Assembly (NCBI GenBank): GCA_013420905.1
Contig: JAAXNY010000021.1
Span: forward strand, 248,001 to 312,000
DNA from: Collybia mongolica
Taxonomy: Eukaryota > Basidiomycota > Agaricomycetes > Agaricales > Clitocybaceae
Length of the DNA stretch: 64,000 bases
Reading direction: 5' to 3'
Under the pieces are notes generated by a model. It ran no database searches. It had not been told where the DNA came from and saw only the letters and a list, made by a program, of their open reading frames with translations. Of the stretch, positions 35,383 through 47,945 are shown piece after piece. Each line of letters begins with the position of its first letter. Position 1 is the first letter of the stretch. The translations under genes and the position numbers were made by a program.

Positions 35383-36085
35383 ATTCTCTTCAAACGCTAT
35401 TATGTTTAAGCTTGAAAAGCGAGAGACAGTGGCTGGCATTGTCATATTTGTAGGTCGCATTGAGTTATAGGTGACCCTTGTTCATCTTCGACAGACTCTT
35501 GACTATGCCCAGACTTTGGAGCTTGAGGTATGCAGTACTTCTTCTCAACCAACTTTGAAGTAAACCTGAAACATGGCCCTACTTCGAAGGTCAAGCTTAT
35601 CTGGAAATCCAAAAGTATCAAGGGAAAGGCAGTATTCTTTCTCAACCGCTACCTCTTCCAGACATGTACTATCCTGTACACTGTGGAACCATGTGAGTAG
35701 TTTATTCTTAAGTTGTTACATATATCTTGAACAAAAACAGGGGTAACACTATTTTTGATATGTATTGCTGAAGGTAAGTCCACTCACTGTATTGTCCCTG
35801 AGTCTATCCACGTTGCCTGACTGTTATCGCAAAGTTATCCTTCTTCTCAGAACATATGCTCTATGGGGAAAGAGCCACATTGTTCTTACTTCTCTGACAC
35901 TATTTTATCTAGTATGTCCTTGTCTGATTCGGTTGATGGGTAACCCAATCTCTTCACAGCCCATATTTGTTTCATTTGTTGTGATTCTAAAAAGATATGG
36001 AGGGTTGGTTGAATGTACATCTTACCTATTGTTTCAAGGGGGTCAGGTAACTCATAACTCGTAGATCAACCCCCACCATTACTGG
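35383..36085 (+). pseudogene. DUF6533 copy 2, exons 3 onward, truncated at an LTR
   Basis: Resumes after the hAT target duplication. Exon 3 (20 nt, LAGIVIF), exon 4 (TLDYAQTLELE, 33 nt) and exon 5 (VKLIWKSKSIKGKAVFFLNR) match copies 1 and 3. ILLLRTYALWGKSHIVLTS follows near 35845. Homology with copy 3 ends at GTAGATCAACCCCCACCATT just before the solo LTR at 36086, and does not clearly resume beyond it. Confidence 0.75.
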
Positions 36086-37299
36086 TGAAAGGGGGCTCCT
36101 GGGCTATAAGTGTGCTGATGCTATGAAATGTAATCCCTTACACACACACACCAAACCTAACAATCAACACACGAACAGTAGGAATCGCCTGTTTTGAGTT
36201 CGGGTTCAAGTGCTTAGAAGCACTAAGCTTTGAATAATACTAGTCAAGGCCCTTTTCAATGATCTCTTGACGGGTTTGATTCAGACAAAGCTTCAACACA
36301 AGTTTAAAGCTTGCTAGGTATATTTATAATATCTCTTGATCCAATAGACTGAGTACCAAGTGTATGTTCAATTATTAATGATCCCAAGCAGATCTATAAG
36401 TCCAAACGACTTATCAAACAATACAGTGCCAAGTGCACTAAGGCCAAGTGCCTAGTAATTCCAACGGACAATACGGTACTAAGTTCCAAGTGAACTAAGT
36501 TTCTTTAATTCTGTGGTTCTTCAATCAATTCCAATCAAGACACGTTGAAGCAATCTGATCCTTAATTTGGGCACGCAATAGTGTTTTAACAAATGTGATT
36601 TGTATACTCTATAGTAGCGCGAAGTGGGGGCAAGATTCCTTGCTTTAGCGCTACTCATCTACAGTCTATTTATAGTGTACAAACTAAATATCATACGGAA
36701 TTGTAAATTTTACACGGAACTGCGCTCCCGCACGCCAAGGATCTGTATTCAATGCTGATGCGTCCTCTACAACTTGGCACGTGCGCCATGCGTGCCAATT
36801 ATGCCATTTACTGGTTACTTATCAAATATTGAAAGAGCTGGCTAAACTCTTATCAAGTCCCGACCGCACGCTTTGTTATTTAAAACAGCGCAGCACTGTC
36901 ATTTACTCCTCCTGATTGTCCCGGTTGCTATTCACGGGGTCCCGTCGCTTCCGGTAGTTAACACCAAGTACCCCTGACTAGGATCGGGTTGTGCAAGTCC
37001 TGAATTTACAATTACTTCTCCTATTAATGATGATCCCCAGACTAATGATATCATACTACAACGGTTACTTATGAACTAAGACACCGAGGTTGTAACCGGG
37101 CATGGTGAATAGGACTAATAATAGACCGTACTCATAGTCCTCTGTACTGATAGTGTATTATCCATTAGACTAGTTCACTCTGATTAGCCGTCTTGGAGCT
37201 CAACTCTAATCCTTTATTACCGTTTACTTGGTTATTAGAAATGATACTAATAGCCTTACTTGTCGACTTTATAAGTGCAAACAATTTCGGGCCCTATCA
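36086..37299 (-). repeat. Solo LTR of the Gypsy A family, 1,214 bp, minus orientation
   Basis: Reads TGAAAGGGGGCTCC...GGGCCCTATCA on the plus strand, the reverse complement of the Gypsy A LTR (TGATAGGGCCC...CCCCCTTTCA). Flanked by a 4-bp duplication CTGG (36082-36085 and 37300-37303). Only isolated differences from the 44045 LTR are visible, so insertion was recent. The 186-codon ORF starting inside it is read-through and not a gene. Confidence 0.9.
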
Positions 37300-37630
37300 C
37301 TGGGGCTGTTCGCGTTTCCTTAGCCCAAACCCACTAGCCCCAACTCCGAAGGAGAAAATCATAAGGGCTTTCCAGTTTATTATTATTGACCTAGCCTGCT
37401 ACCTCAGTTGTACCACAACTGACGCTGGTCCCCAGAACCCTGTAAATAGAACCAAACAGTTACCGTTTGGTGTTTCATCACAATTTCTTACAGTCAAGGC
37501 CAGCAACGCCCTGATTAGCCACACTCCACTAGCCATATGTGTATTAATGTATTTACAATTTCCGCTCCCCTATAAGACCAGCCAATGTCAAGCACCCACA
37601 ATATCAGTACTACCAGTGCCCAGGTGTCAA

Positions 37631-39249
37631 ATGGACACAGCACTGAACAAAATACATCCTCTTCAATGTGCTAATGTAAGCCAGCTGTTATGTATGGGGC
37701 TGATCCATTACTCACTGTCCTATGTATTCTCTGTCTCAGTATTTCTACTGTGAGTTTATCTTTGAATGGCCCGAGATGTATGCTTAAATAGCAAGATACA
37801 GTAGCCAGCCTTATGGTTTTTGTGAGTTGTATTAGGTTAAGAATATCCTCACTTATCCCATAGCAGATTCTGGACTACGTCCACACCTTGCATCTCGAGG
37901 TTAGTACAAGTCCCACTCAATACACTCTAAAGTGAGCCTGAGATGTTATCCTCCTTGAAAGATCAGGCTTGTCTGGGGATCTAAAAACACTGTGGGCAAG
38001 GCAGTTTTCTTCCTAAACCGCTATGCACCATTTATAGCATTGCTGCTGTTACTCAACTGTATGGAACCAAATTGTTGATCATGGACTTCTGGGCTCTATT
38101 TACACTGATAGTTTTCTCTTATCAGATTCTCTCACCCCTGATATATCACACAAGGTAAAAATCATGCACCTAAACCTTGAACCTGACCTTATTTAGCCTC
38201 CCCTAGGCATGTTCCACTGTGCACGCTGTAGGACCATGTGAGTAACCTCACCTATGTATTCACATATATCTTACACAAAAAAGGGGTCACAATATTTGTG
38301 ATATTTATTGCGGAATGTAAGTATCCCACATTGTCCCAGAATCCCAGCTGCATTCCATGACCGTTTTTTAAAGCAATTCTTCTACTCAGAACATATGCTC
38401 TATGGGGAAAGAGTCATATTGTTATTGCTCTACTGACACCTGTTTTACTAGTAAGTTCTTCCCCGATTCGATTGGTGGGTATGCTAATCTCTCCTTATAT
38501 ATATAATTAGTCCATAATGGTTGTGTTTATCATAATTCTATCAAGATTTGGTCAGTCGTTCGAAAGTAAACCTCGGCTCTGTATTTAGGATATGTGAATG
38601 GCTCACAAACTGTAGATCAGACCCCGACGTTACCCAGTCTGCATGGCTGTTATGATATAGATGTCAGCAAGACATTATATGTACCCCTTGTCCTACTGCT
38701 GGTGCATGAAATATGTGATTCATATAATGCCATTTCTCAACATCTCCCAACTAGTTTTACAGTTGTGTTTACACTCACAACATGGGTAGGGCTGAAGCAA
38801 TACTTTCACTCATCCAATCGACTTCCTGTGATCCTCTACTGGGACAGAATCCTTTATTTTGCACTCACATTTGGTGAGTATCACACTTTGTTTTCACAAT
38901 CTAACTTCTCGCTCATTATACTTAGCCGTTACATGTGGACACATCATCTTGTCTTTAGTTTCTCCAGTATGATACCTTACTAGCTTCTACCACTTATCCA
39001 TACTGATGGTTGCAATCACAGAAAGAGTATCATTATGTTATTTTCATGTAGGTCATGTTGTTCATTCGTACAGGTTTATTCATGGTCTTTTACCATCCAT
39101 TGTTTGTCAGGTTTCCAAGCATGTTGCACAGCATCTTGGCATCACATATCATACTCCACGTGTGAGACGCAGCCATAGGAGAAACAGATAACAGTGTGAA
39201 AATAAGTAGACCCATAATGTTCAGAATGCCGGAACTCAAAACAGTGTGA
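37631..39249 (+). pseudogene. DUF6533-type membrane protein, copy 3, late nonsense codon
   Basis: Exons 37631-37675 (MDTALNKIHPLQCAN), 37740-37749 (10 nt), 37802-37821 (20 nt) and 37867-37899 (ILDYVHTLHLE) are resolved. They are followed by IRLVWGSKNTVGKAVFFLNR, ILLRTYALWGKSHIVIAL and LTTWVGLKQYFHSSNRLPV, and the frame GMLHSILASHIILHV-like near 39120-39162. There TGA (39163-39165) stands where copy 4 has CGA and copy 1 has CGG. Beyond it the frame continues DAAIGETDNSV to MPELKTV and stops at 39249. The loss would remove only about 28 residues, so the protein may still work. Confidence 0.6.
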
Positions 39250-42200
39250 CATTGACTAGAAATGTAATGTAGTTATATTTTGCCAAAATTCAAACCAGAT
39301 TCGATTGCCAGGGATGTAATTTGGAGTGTGCCTATCTTGGAACACAGTAGCAGACATTGCATTGACAGCCCATTCATGTTTGGTTAACTAACTTTTACTG
39401 AGCCCACATCCAGGAAAAGGGAGAAACTTTGGATTACAAATATCCAGCCAACCAAGTTAGTCACTAAAAGGTAGAATGGATTGTAATTATGTATGCATAT
39501 CTAGAGGTCCTGCGCCTAAAGGAATACAAGTAATGAAAACTTACTTAGACGATAGCTATAATTTCTACCTCTGAGGATCATCATTTGACTCAAGGCTGGG
39601 GCAGTTTATATGCATATCTATCACTTCTTTTTATTGACGGTGCTACTCAATATTGCAGTGGGGCCAGGGGCCGCGAACACCTACAGTGGAGACGAAGAAC
39701 ACCCCAGCTGAAAGGGGCAAGGAGGGAACGGGTGAAATAAGGAGAAGATGCCACACTCATTTCATGATTGATTCATTAAGCTCAGCACGGGGTGGGTCCA
39801 ATGTGGACCCTCATGTGAGCATCCCCCTGATTTTGTGCCTCAGACAATAGGCAATGAGGGGCATATGCTTCATACATCACAGCAGATGATCATAATCAAA
39901 ATGCAACTCAAACACTGGAAATTCCTATTCCTCTCACACGCCTTCTCAAATGCCAATAGGTATCGGTCTCCTGAAACACATTCTCCGGTCAACTTTCCCT
40001 GGGGTGGAATGTGCATCTATCACATTGAAGGGCGCTGGAAAAGACATACAATTGGGATACACATCACATACACACTGGAGAATTCCGGGGCATGAGCCCC
40101 CGATCTGACCATCTGTGAGGATGCACCTTATCTTGGTGCCATATAACAAAAAAGCATATACTCCAACAATGCTCACCAAGATATTTAACGTGGTTAGCCA
40201 TGCAGAGCAGCACCCTGGGATCTTGAAAAAGGCAATACAGCCTTGAACGCCTCCAGGCAATAGAAGAAATGCAGAAGAGGAGCAGTTGTGTTAGAAATTC
40301 GGGAATTCTAGGACATTTCATTGTTGGTTCCATGCAATAGATTTCCCACAACTAGAGCGCCATACTTGGGACGATTGTGGTTGACCTAATTTATGAAGCC
40401 GCAGATAAGCACGAAGCACTGAGACAGTCTGCGCCCAATCCCTGGCAAGTGCAGGATGAATCGCATCTGCAAACCAACAAACCTGGGAAAGCGGCGGGAG
40501 GCAGAGGATCTGAACTACGAAATGCTCTGTGTGACAGTCTATCTAATATTTGTTGAATAGAAGTATCAGTACGCAGAATCTGAGATAAACAGTCACAATC
40601 ACGATATACCTCTTCTCTTCCCTGAGTGTAGAAGCGCGACTGGATATCCCAAGCCCAAAGCACGTCACACATGCCCATCCTCCAGGAACGAGACTGCACA
40701 CATTTCCCAAACAAAGGAGCCCTGACCTTTCACAAAGAACCTCCAAAACCCCTTAATCCAATAGCTCCATAGTGCTATCCCACATAAAGCTCAGCCCCAG
40801 AGCCGCTGTAGGAGAGTCGGCGGGATGTTGAGCATGAGGGAACATTCTGAATGCAGAAAGCGTACTCATATTTGATGTCGTAGTAATACATGGGGTGGTT
40901 GTGCTCTGGGGCAAGAGGACGGAGAGAAACACACATGAGAGAAGTGGGAGAGAATGAGTGCATTCAAGGAAGGGGAAGAATGAACGATGTACTCATGTTG
41001 ACCAAGTCGGTTGGTTGATTAGGTTTCCTTTACACGCCTGGGGTGGGATCGCCTTGACGTCTGTGCAGAGACTGGAAGTCAGTACACATGGGATGATAGG
41101 GTGTTTACCACATACCCAGTACACCAGTGAGTCACGTTCAGTATACTATTGGGATCAAGAGAAATGACCCATTGTAGAACAGCGGCCATGGAAGCATGAA
41201 GTTCAAGGCTATATAACCAAGATAATGCATATGAAAGGCATGTCAGCTGAAAGCGCTACACAAAGCAGCACCGTGCAAGGTTCGCCTACAAGTTGTAGAT
41301 GGCCTTGTTGGAGAGGGGAGAAAAAAAAATGTTGAAGGGTAGTAGATCACATGTGTCACAAAAAAATAACCACCCTCCCAGGCCAGGGATACCCATCCTT
41401 GATCCCCATATCTGCTCCCCATTTGTCATCGAAGAATATACAAGACTGGATACATTGACGACCAACTGTCAATTATCGATCATAAGTGGCATAGTTGGAA
41501 GGGAAGTGGAAAGGTACTGTTCTGTGAGAACAGGCAGAGTTTTGTGGAGGGGGGCATTGTGCCTGATTTGTTATGACTTTGATCCAACCTAAGTCCCACA
41601 CCTCTTGAACAAAACTTTCAAGTCATACAGAGTTCTCTCCATCCAGCATATCTGGTCCTCTCAGAAGATGTGGACTAGAGCACATCTAGCTGTCACTGTT
41701 GCACATTAACCCAGAGAGGTTGCACCTAGGGCCCATCCAGCCCCACACCAGGAAAAATCACTGCATATCTAATACTGTGAAGACACTAACACTCTCAGGA
41801 CTTCAAAGAAGCATGGCTGACAACTAGCACTGGGGCAATTGGTGCTCATTGCACATACTGCAGCCTTATTGATTGATTCACATACATGCGCATGGTTTGA
41901 AAAATGCAAAAATTCTCATCTTCTGATAGGAGCTGCGTCTGATCAGCTATGGCCTGTGCAGGGTGTAAATATAATCTTGTCAAACAGACTGGGCCTCGGT
42001 ACCCATGTTATATCTGGCAACTAGCAGTTACAAGAACACCTTACCAAATGGCGTGCCCATTTACCACACTAGCCCCGATCAGCTTGAAGGCATGGGGTGC
42101 ATGCAGCATCAATATTTTATCTGCACATCTGTTTGTCCAGCAAGGAACATGATCGACTCCCAATCCTTCCTTGACCAGTATCAATAGGACTTCTGAAGCT

Positions 42201-43006
42201 GGAAACTGGAGCAAAAGCAAAAGTCCCTGCTTACAATAAACATCATTCCATGTCTCTATTCTGGTCATATAGGCGGAGCGGCATGAGGGTATATATTTTG
42301 GGTGCATGCCCTAATTCTCAGCTGTTCTATTTCCAAGATGGATAAAACTAATTGAGTCATTTCAGGATGCGTGGATGAGTTAAAAAATTGTTTCCTTTCA
42401 ACACATCAGTGGAACTTGAAGGTTGCTGGAAGGAAGGAGGAGGCACACTGGCAAAGCCTAATGTACTCAGCTGGCATTTGCCAGAGAGTAGCCAACAGCT
42501 TAAGATGGACGTGTGTCATATCATGAAAACCATATGAATTTCTCCCCATGCTTTTCTCATCAGATAAGTACAACCAGTCTAAAAATATTAACCTCATTGT
42601 TTGGGTGCCGACTCACCGCTATTTAATACCAGCAGTTCAAGCTATATCTTCATTGTCTCACTGTAATAGACACTGTTCGTCACCATTTGGCCTTTCAACT
42701 TGGATGGTATATACATGGAATATTTATGGCGTTTCCTGAGTTTAATATGCAGTGACAGATGGTTCATAATGAATTCAGAACTGCTCTACTATCTTCCAGC
42801 CCCTGTGAATTCTCAGGTCCATTTATTTTCATCTAAAAATGGGAGAACAGAATTGTACATGTAAACTCAGCCTTCTGGTATGCATGCAGCTCCACAAGCT
42901 AACTGTGTTACTACTTAAAAATACTGGGCAAGTATTAAGGCCCATTTGGGGGAGCCTGAGCTGCAACTCAATAAACTGTAACTGGACTATATGTTCTCCA
43001 CTGAAG
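39250..43006. other. 3.7-kb stretch without a recognised gene
   Basis: Only short ORFs. A minus-strand patch near 40150-40260 (GCIAFFKIPGCCSAWLTTLN followed by VSIVGVYAFLLYG) looks like part of a membrane protein but is surrounded by stops and frame changes, so at best it is a decayed relic. No terminal repeats or coding signatures of a transposon were found. Confidence 0.35.
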
Positions 43007-43612
43007 TCACAGCAAGTCATGTTCGGGTTCTCTAAAGATTAGGGATGTGCTGATCTGCATACTGCTATCTGTTTGGGTCGTCACTGCTTCTCGCACGTGG
43101 AGTATGATGTGTGATGCCAAGATGCTGTGTATCACACTTTGAAACCTGGTAATCAAGGGTTGATAAAAATTCAAAAACAACTTGCGTAAATGAATGATAT
43201 GACTTACATATTCACAATGCAATGGTATTCTTTCTGTGGGGTGCAATTATTAGTGCAGGTAATTGTCAAGGACAACAAGGAACATACTGAGGAAACTATT
43301 AACAAGATGATGTAGCTGCATGTAATAGCTAAATATATATAATGATGGGGAAAACCAAGCCTTTTTAGAATTAAACTTTTGATGCTCACCAAAGGTGAGT
43401 GCAAAATACAGCACCACAAGAAGTGGGGTAAGTGAGTGACAGTATTCCTTTACTCCAACCCATATAGTAAGTGAGAACATGACTATATTGTAAATTAGGA
43501 AACGAAGTGAATCAGTGCAGAAAAGCTCACTTGTTTCAAGTGTTAGAAGTAAGACAAGGGGTACAAAGAATGCCCCACTGACATCCACATCATAGCAGCC
43601 GTGCAAGCCTGG
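43007..43612 (-). pseudogene. DUF6533-type copy 4, 3' half only
   Basis: Minus-strand exons carry LHGCYDVDVSGAFFVPLVLL, FSLTIWVGVKEYCHSLTPL, VVLYFALTFGEH, then HSILASHIILHVREA and IFREPEHDLL before the stop at 43007. These match the 3' half of copy 3. The 5' half is missing because the sequence runs into an LTR at 43613. It is the complement of what copy 2 lacks. Confidence 0.7.
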
Positions 43613-44044
43613 TGATAGGGCCCAAAATTGTTTGCACTTATAAAGTCAACAAGTAAGGCTATTAGTATCATTTCTAATAACCAAGTAAACGGTAATAAAG
43701 GGTTAGAGTTGAGCTCCAAGACGGCGAATCAGAGTGAACTAGTCTAATGGATAATACACTATCAGTACAGAGGACTATGAGTACGGTCTATTATCAGTCC
43801 TATTCACCATGCCCAGTTACAACCTTGGTATCTTAATTCATAAGTAACCATTGTAGTATGATATCATTAGTCCAGGGATCATCATTAATAGGAGAAGTAA
43901 TTGTAAATTTGGGACTTGCACAACCCAATCCTAGTCAGGGGCACTTAGTGTTAACTACCGGAAGAGACGGGACACTGTGAATAACAACCAGGACAATCAG
44001 GAGAAGTAAATGACAGTGCCATGCTGTTTTAAATAACAAAGCGC
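43613..44044 (+). repeat. Truncated Gypsy A-family LTR (first 432 bp)
   Basis: Starts TGATAGGGCCCAAAATTG and aligns with the first third of the full LTR up to AATAACAAAGCG, where the next full LTR begins without a gap. The 44045 element therefore probably inserted into this older, slightly more diverged LTR. The rest of the LTR should lie beyond the far end of element A but was not found. Confidence 0.8.
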
Positions 44045-45258
44045 TGATAGGGCCCGAAATTGTTTGCACTTGTAAAGTCGACAAGTAAGGCTATTAGTAT
44101 CATTTCTAATAACCAAGTAAACGGTAATAAAGGATTAGAGTTGAGCTCCAAGACGGCTAATCAGAGTGAACTAGTCTAATGGATAATACACTATCAGTAC
44201 AGAGGACTATGAGTACGGTCTATTATTAGTCCTATTCACCATGCCCGGTTACAACCTCGGTGTCTTAGTTCATAAGTAACTGTTGTAGTATGATATCATT
44301 AGTCTGGGGATCATCATTAATAGGAGAAGTAATTGTAAATTCAGGACTTGCACAACCCGATCCTAGTCAGGGGTACTTGGTGTTAACTACCGGAAGCGAC
44401 GGGACCCCGTGAATAGCAACCGGGACAATCAGGAGGAGTAAATGACAGTGCCGCGCTGTTTTAAATAATAAAGCGTGCGGTCGGGACTTGATAAGAGTTT
44501 AGCCAGCTCTTTCAATATTTGATAAGTAACCAGTAAATGGCATAATTGGCATGCATGGCGCACGTGCCAAGTTGTAGAGGACGCATCAGCATTGAATACA
44601 GATCCTTGGCGTGCGGGAGCGCAGTTCCGTGTAAAATTTACAATTCCGTATGATATTTAGTTTGTACACTATAAATAGACTGTAGATGAGTAGCGCTAAA
44701 GCAAGGAATCTTGCCCCCACTTCGCGCTACTATAGAGTATACAAATCACATTTGTTAAAACACTATTGCGTGCCCAAATTAAGGATCAGATTGCTTCAAC
44801 GTGTCTTGATTGGAATTGATTGAAGAACCACAGAATTAAAGAAACTTAGTTCACTTGGAACTTAGTACCGTATTGTCCGTTGGAATTACTAGGCACTTGG
44901 CCTTAGTGCACTTGGCACTGTATTGTTTGATAAGTCGTTTGGACTTATAGATCTGCTTGGGATCATTAATAATTGAACATACACTTGGTACTCAGTCTAT
45001 TGGATCAAGAGATATTATAAATATACCTAGCAAGCTTTAAACTTGTGTTGAAGCTTTGTCTGAATCAAACCCGTCAAGAGATCATTGAAAAGGGCCTTGA
45101 CTAGTATTATTCAAAGCTTAGTGCTTCTAAGCACTTGAACCCGAACTCAAAACAGGCGATTCCTACTGTTCGTGTGTTGATTGTTAGGTTTGGTGTGTGT
45201 GTGTAAGGGATTACATTTCATAGCATCAGCACACTTATAGCCCAGGAGCCCCCTTTCA
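44045..45258 (+). repeat. 5' LTR of Gypsy A
   Basis: TGATAGGGCCC...CCCCCTTTCA, 1,214 bp, with TG/CA ends. A TATAAATA box at 44670-44677 would start the element transcript. The boundary on the right is set by the primer-binding site two bases later. Confidence 0.9.
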
Positions 45259-45260
45259 TC

Positions 45261-45278
45261 TGGAGCCCACTGCGAGGG
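45261..45278 (+). other. Primer-binding site of Gypsy A
   Basis: TGGAGCCCACTGCGAGGG starts with the TGG complementary to tRNA CCA, two bases after the LTR. The same site with one difference (CCACCG) follows the LTR of element B, so both use the same primer tRNA, which I cannot name from sequence alone. Confidence 0.75.
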
Positions 45279-45713
45279 TTCAGAGTTTTGAATAGTCTAA
45301 AGAGAGCATCTTTCTTTGAAAAATATTATACCAAGACGAGTAACGTCGTCTACAAATTGAAGTAGAGCGGAGAAAGTTTAGTCAATCTGTCTCAAGAGCC
45401 GCGCCCACAAGCCAGCTCGTCAAACAGACTAACTAATCAGCCACTTGCAAGACAAGTAGCTACAAAAACGCAGCAGACTAAAAATTCGCAAAACACTGGA
45501 GTAACAGAGTCGTTACCACCTCCTAGGTGAGCGTGCACACAAGGATCTTCACAACCAGCCTTTGGATCTTCAGGACCAAGGCAAGTATTTAGAACTCCAG
45601 AGCCCTTAGGAAACATATCGACTACTAGTAGACCAGTAGCGCGCGGAAGATCGTCCGTAGTAAACCCAGTAGCAAACCCGAACTCGTTAGCTACTCAGAA
45701 CTGTTCAGTAATC

Positions 45714-46729
45714 ATGACTGAACCCCCTCGTAAATATATGCCCCAACCAGGCGTCCATGATGCACCAGTATTCAAAGGAAAAGAGCCCACGGGTTTAATC
45801 CGGTTTCTGGAGCGAATGGAGGTCCTATGGAAGGAGTGTAACATTACAAATGATGAAGAAAAGAAGTTAATGTTAGGAAAATACGCAGACCTACAATCAG
45901 AGAATGAGTGGAGGGCATTAGACCACTATAAGACAGGCACTTGGATGGATTTCAAGACAGAGTTGATCTCTAGTTATCCGGAAGCACTCAATCAAGTAGA
46001 AGGATCAGTAGCCAAGTTAGAAGCAGTGTGTTGCGCCAACCCATGTATTGGAGTAACCGATGAGGCCGCGCTGAAAAAGCTGAAGCGTGAATTCAAAGCA
46101 GAATCTATTAAACTCTTGGGAGTTAGGCCACCTATTATCTCTAACCGAGAATTAGTTACCAAGTTCTTGGGATGTCTAGACGAAGTCTTCAGATCCCAAG
46201 TACAAGGAAGGCTAACCCTGCTAGGGAATAATCAGTCTAATGCTACACAGGCAGGACAAGCTGTTGCTACAAACAACCAAGCAGATCCTAATACTATTGC
46301 CAAAGCCGCTGCACTTGCGCAACGAAAAGGGGATCAGTACGATCTGGAGGAAGTTATAGCAACTGCAATCAGCATTTCTGAAGGTGTAGCCAACATGAAT
46401 ATTCCAGACACGAATAGATCGTTTATAACGTCCGTAACAGCAACAGCAGCGCCCAAAATCAAAGTAGAGATGGATGAAATAAAACAACAAATAGCTAATT
46501 TGTTAGACTGTCTCCAAGTAAATGAGAAGAATACGAGGAGTGGATTTGAGGATGTAATGAAAGCGCTTCAACAAGCAACTGTTCAGAACCATGCCGCGAA
46601 TAGCGCACCCCAGCAGCATCAGTATCAGAATCAGTACGGAAAGCCTAAAGAAGGACAACCGCAAAGACCAAATGCATATAAATGTCACTACTGTTTTACA
46701 CCCGGACACTTCATAATGGCCTGTCCCGA
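45714..46729 (+). pseudogene. Gypsy A gag, 5' part, cut by solo LTR
   Basis: Encodes the capsid-like region (GLIRFLERMEVLWKECNI, WMDFKTELISSYPEAL) and a zinc knuckle CHYCFTPGHFIMAC (C-x2-C-x4-H-x4-C) that binds element RNA. The last codons before the LTR are CPD; the frame then runs into LTR sequence. The ATG at 45714 follows a 430-base leader without other genes. Joining across the LTR at the 4-bp duplication CCGA restores the frame (CPEKQKHF). Confidence 0.85.
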
Positions 46730-47945
46730 TGATAGGGCCCGAAATTGTTTGCACTTGTAAAGTCGACAAGTAAGGCTATTAGTATCATTTCTAATAACCA
46801 AGTAAACGGTAATAAAGGATTAGAGTCGAGCTCCAAGACAGCTAATCAGAGTGAACTAGTCTAATGGATAATACACTATCAGTACAGAGGACTATGAGTA
46901 CGGTCTATTATTAGTCCTATTCACCATGCCCGGTTACAACCTCGGTGTCTTAGTTCATAAGTAACCGTTGTAGTATGATATCATTAGTCTGGGGATCATC
47001 ATTAATAGGAGAAGTAATTGTAAATTCAGGACTTGCACAACCCGATCCTTGTCAGGGGTACTTGGTGTTAACTACCGGAAGCGACGGGACCCCATGAATA
47101 GCAACCGGGACAATCAGGAGGAGTAAATGACAGTGCCGCGCTGTTTTAAATAACGGAGCGTGCGGTCGGGACTTGATAAGAGTTTAGCCAGCTCTTTCAA
47201 TATTTGATAAGTAACCAGTAAACGGCATAATTGGCACGCATGGCGCGCGCGCCAAGTTGTAGAGGACGCATCAGCATTGAATACAGATCCTTGGCGCGCG
47301 GGAGTGCGGTTCCGTGTAAAATTTACAATTCCGTATGATATTTAGTTTGTACACTATAAATAGACTGTAGATAAGTAGCGCTAAGGCAAGGAATCTTGCC
47401 CCCACTTCGCGCAACTATAGAGTATACAAATCACATTTGTTAAAACACTATTGCGTGCCCGAATTAAGGATCAGATTGCTTCAACATGTCTTGATTGGAA
47501 TTGATTGGAGAACCACGGAATTAAAGAAATTTAGTTCACTTGGAACTTAGTACCGTATTGTCCGTTGGAATTACTAGGCACTTGGCCTTAGTGCACTTGG
47601 CACTGTATTGTTTGATAAGTCGTTTGGACTTATAGATCCGCTTGGGATCACTAATAATTGAACGTACACTTGGTACTCAGTCTATTGGATCGAGAGATAT
47701 TATAAATATACCTAGCAGGTTTTTGAACCTGTGTTGAAGCTTTTGTCTAAATCAAACCCGTTGAGAGATCATTGGAAAGGGCTTTGGCTAGTACTATTCA
47801 AAGCTTAGTGCTTCTAAGCACTTGAACCCGAACTCAAAACAGGCGATTCCTACTGTTCGTGTGTTGATTGTTAGGTTTGGTGTGTGTGTGTGAGAGATTA
47901 CATTTCATAACATCAGTGCACTTATAGCCCAGGAGCCCCCTTTCA
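46730..47945 (+). repeat. Solo LTR inserted in Gypsy A gag
   Basis: A full 1,216-bp LTR of the same family, TGATAGGG to CTTTCA, flanked by the 4-bp duplication CCGA (46726-46729 and 47946-47949). It sits within the codon after the zinc-knuckle cysteine. There is no primer-binding site or internal sequence, so it is a recombined solo LTR. Confidence 0.92.

Noticed and set aside
37193..37753. 186-codon plus-strand ORF
   Set aside because: Begins inside the antisense solo LTR and runs through exon 1 of DUF6533 copy 3 and its intron in a chance frame.
40150..40960. Membrane-protein gene on the minus strand
   Set aside because: Short hydrophobic patches are separated by stops and frame changes and no family could be recognised; at most a relic.
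46221..46769. Minus-strand ORFs opposite Gypsy A gag
   Set aside because: Shadows of gag without initiation context or homology.
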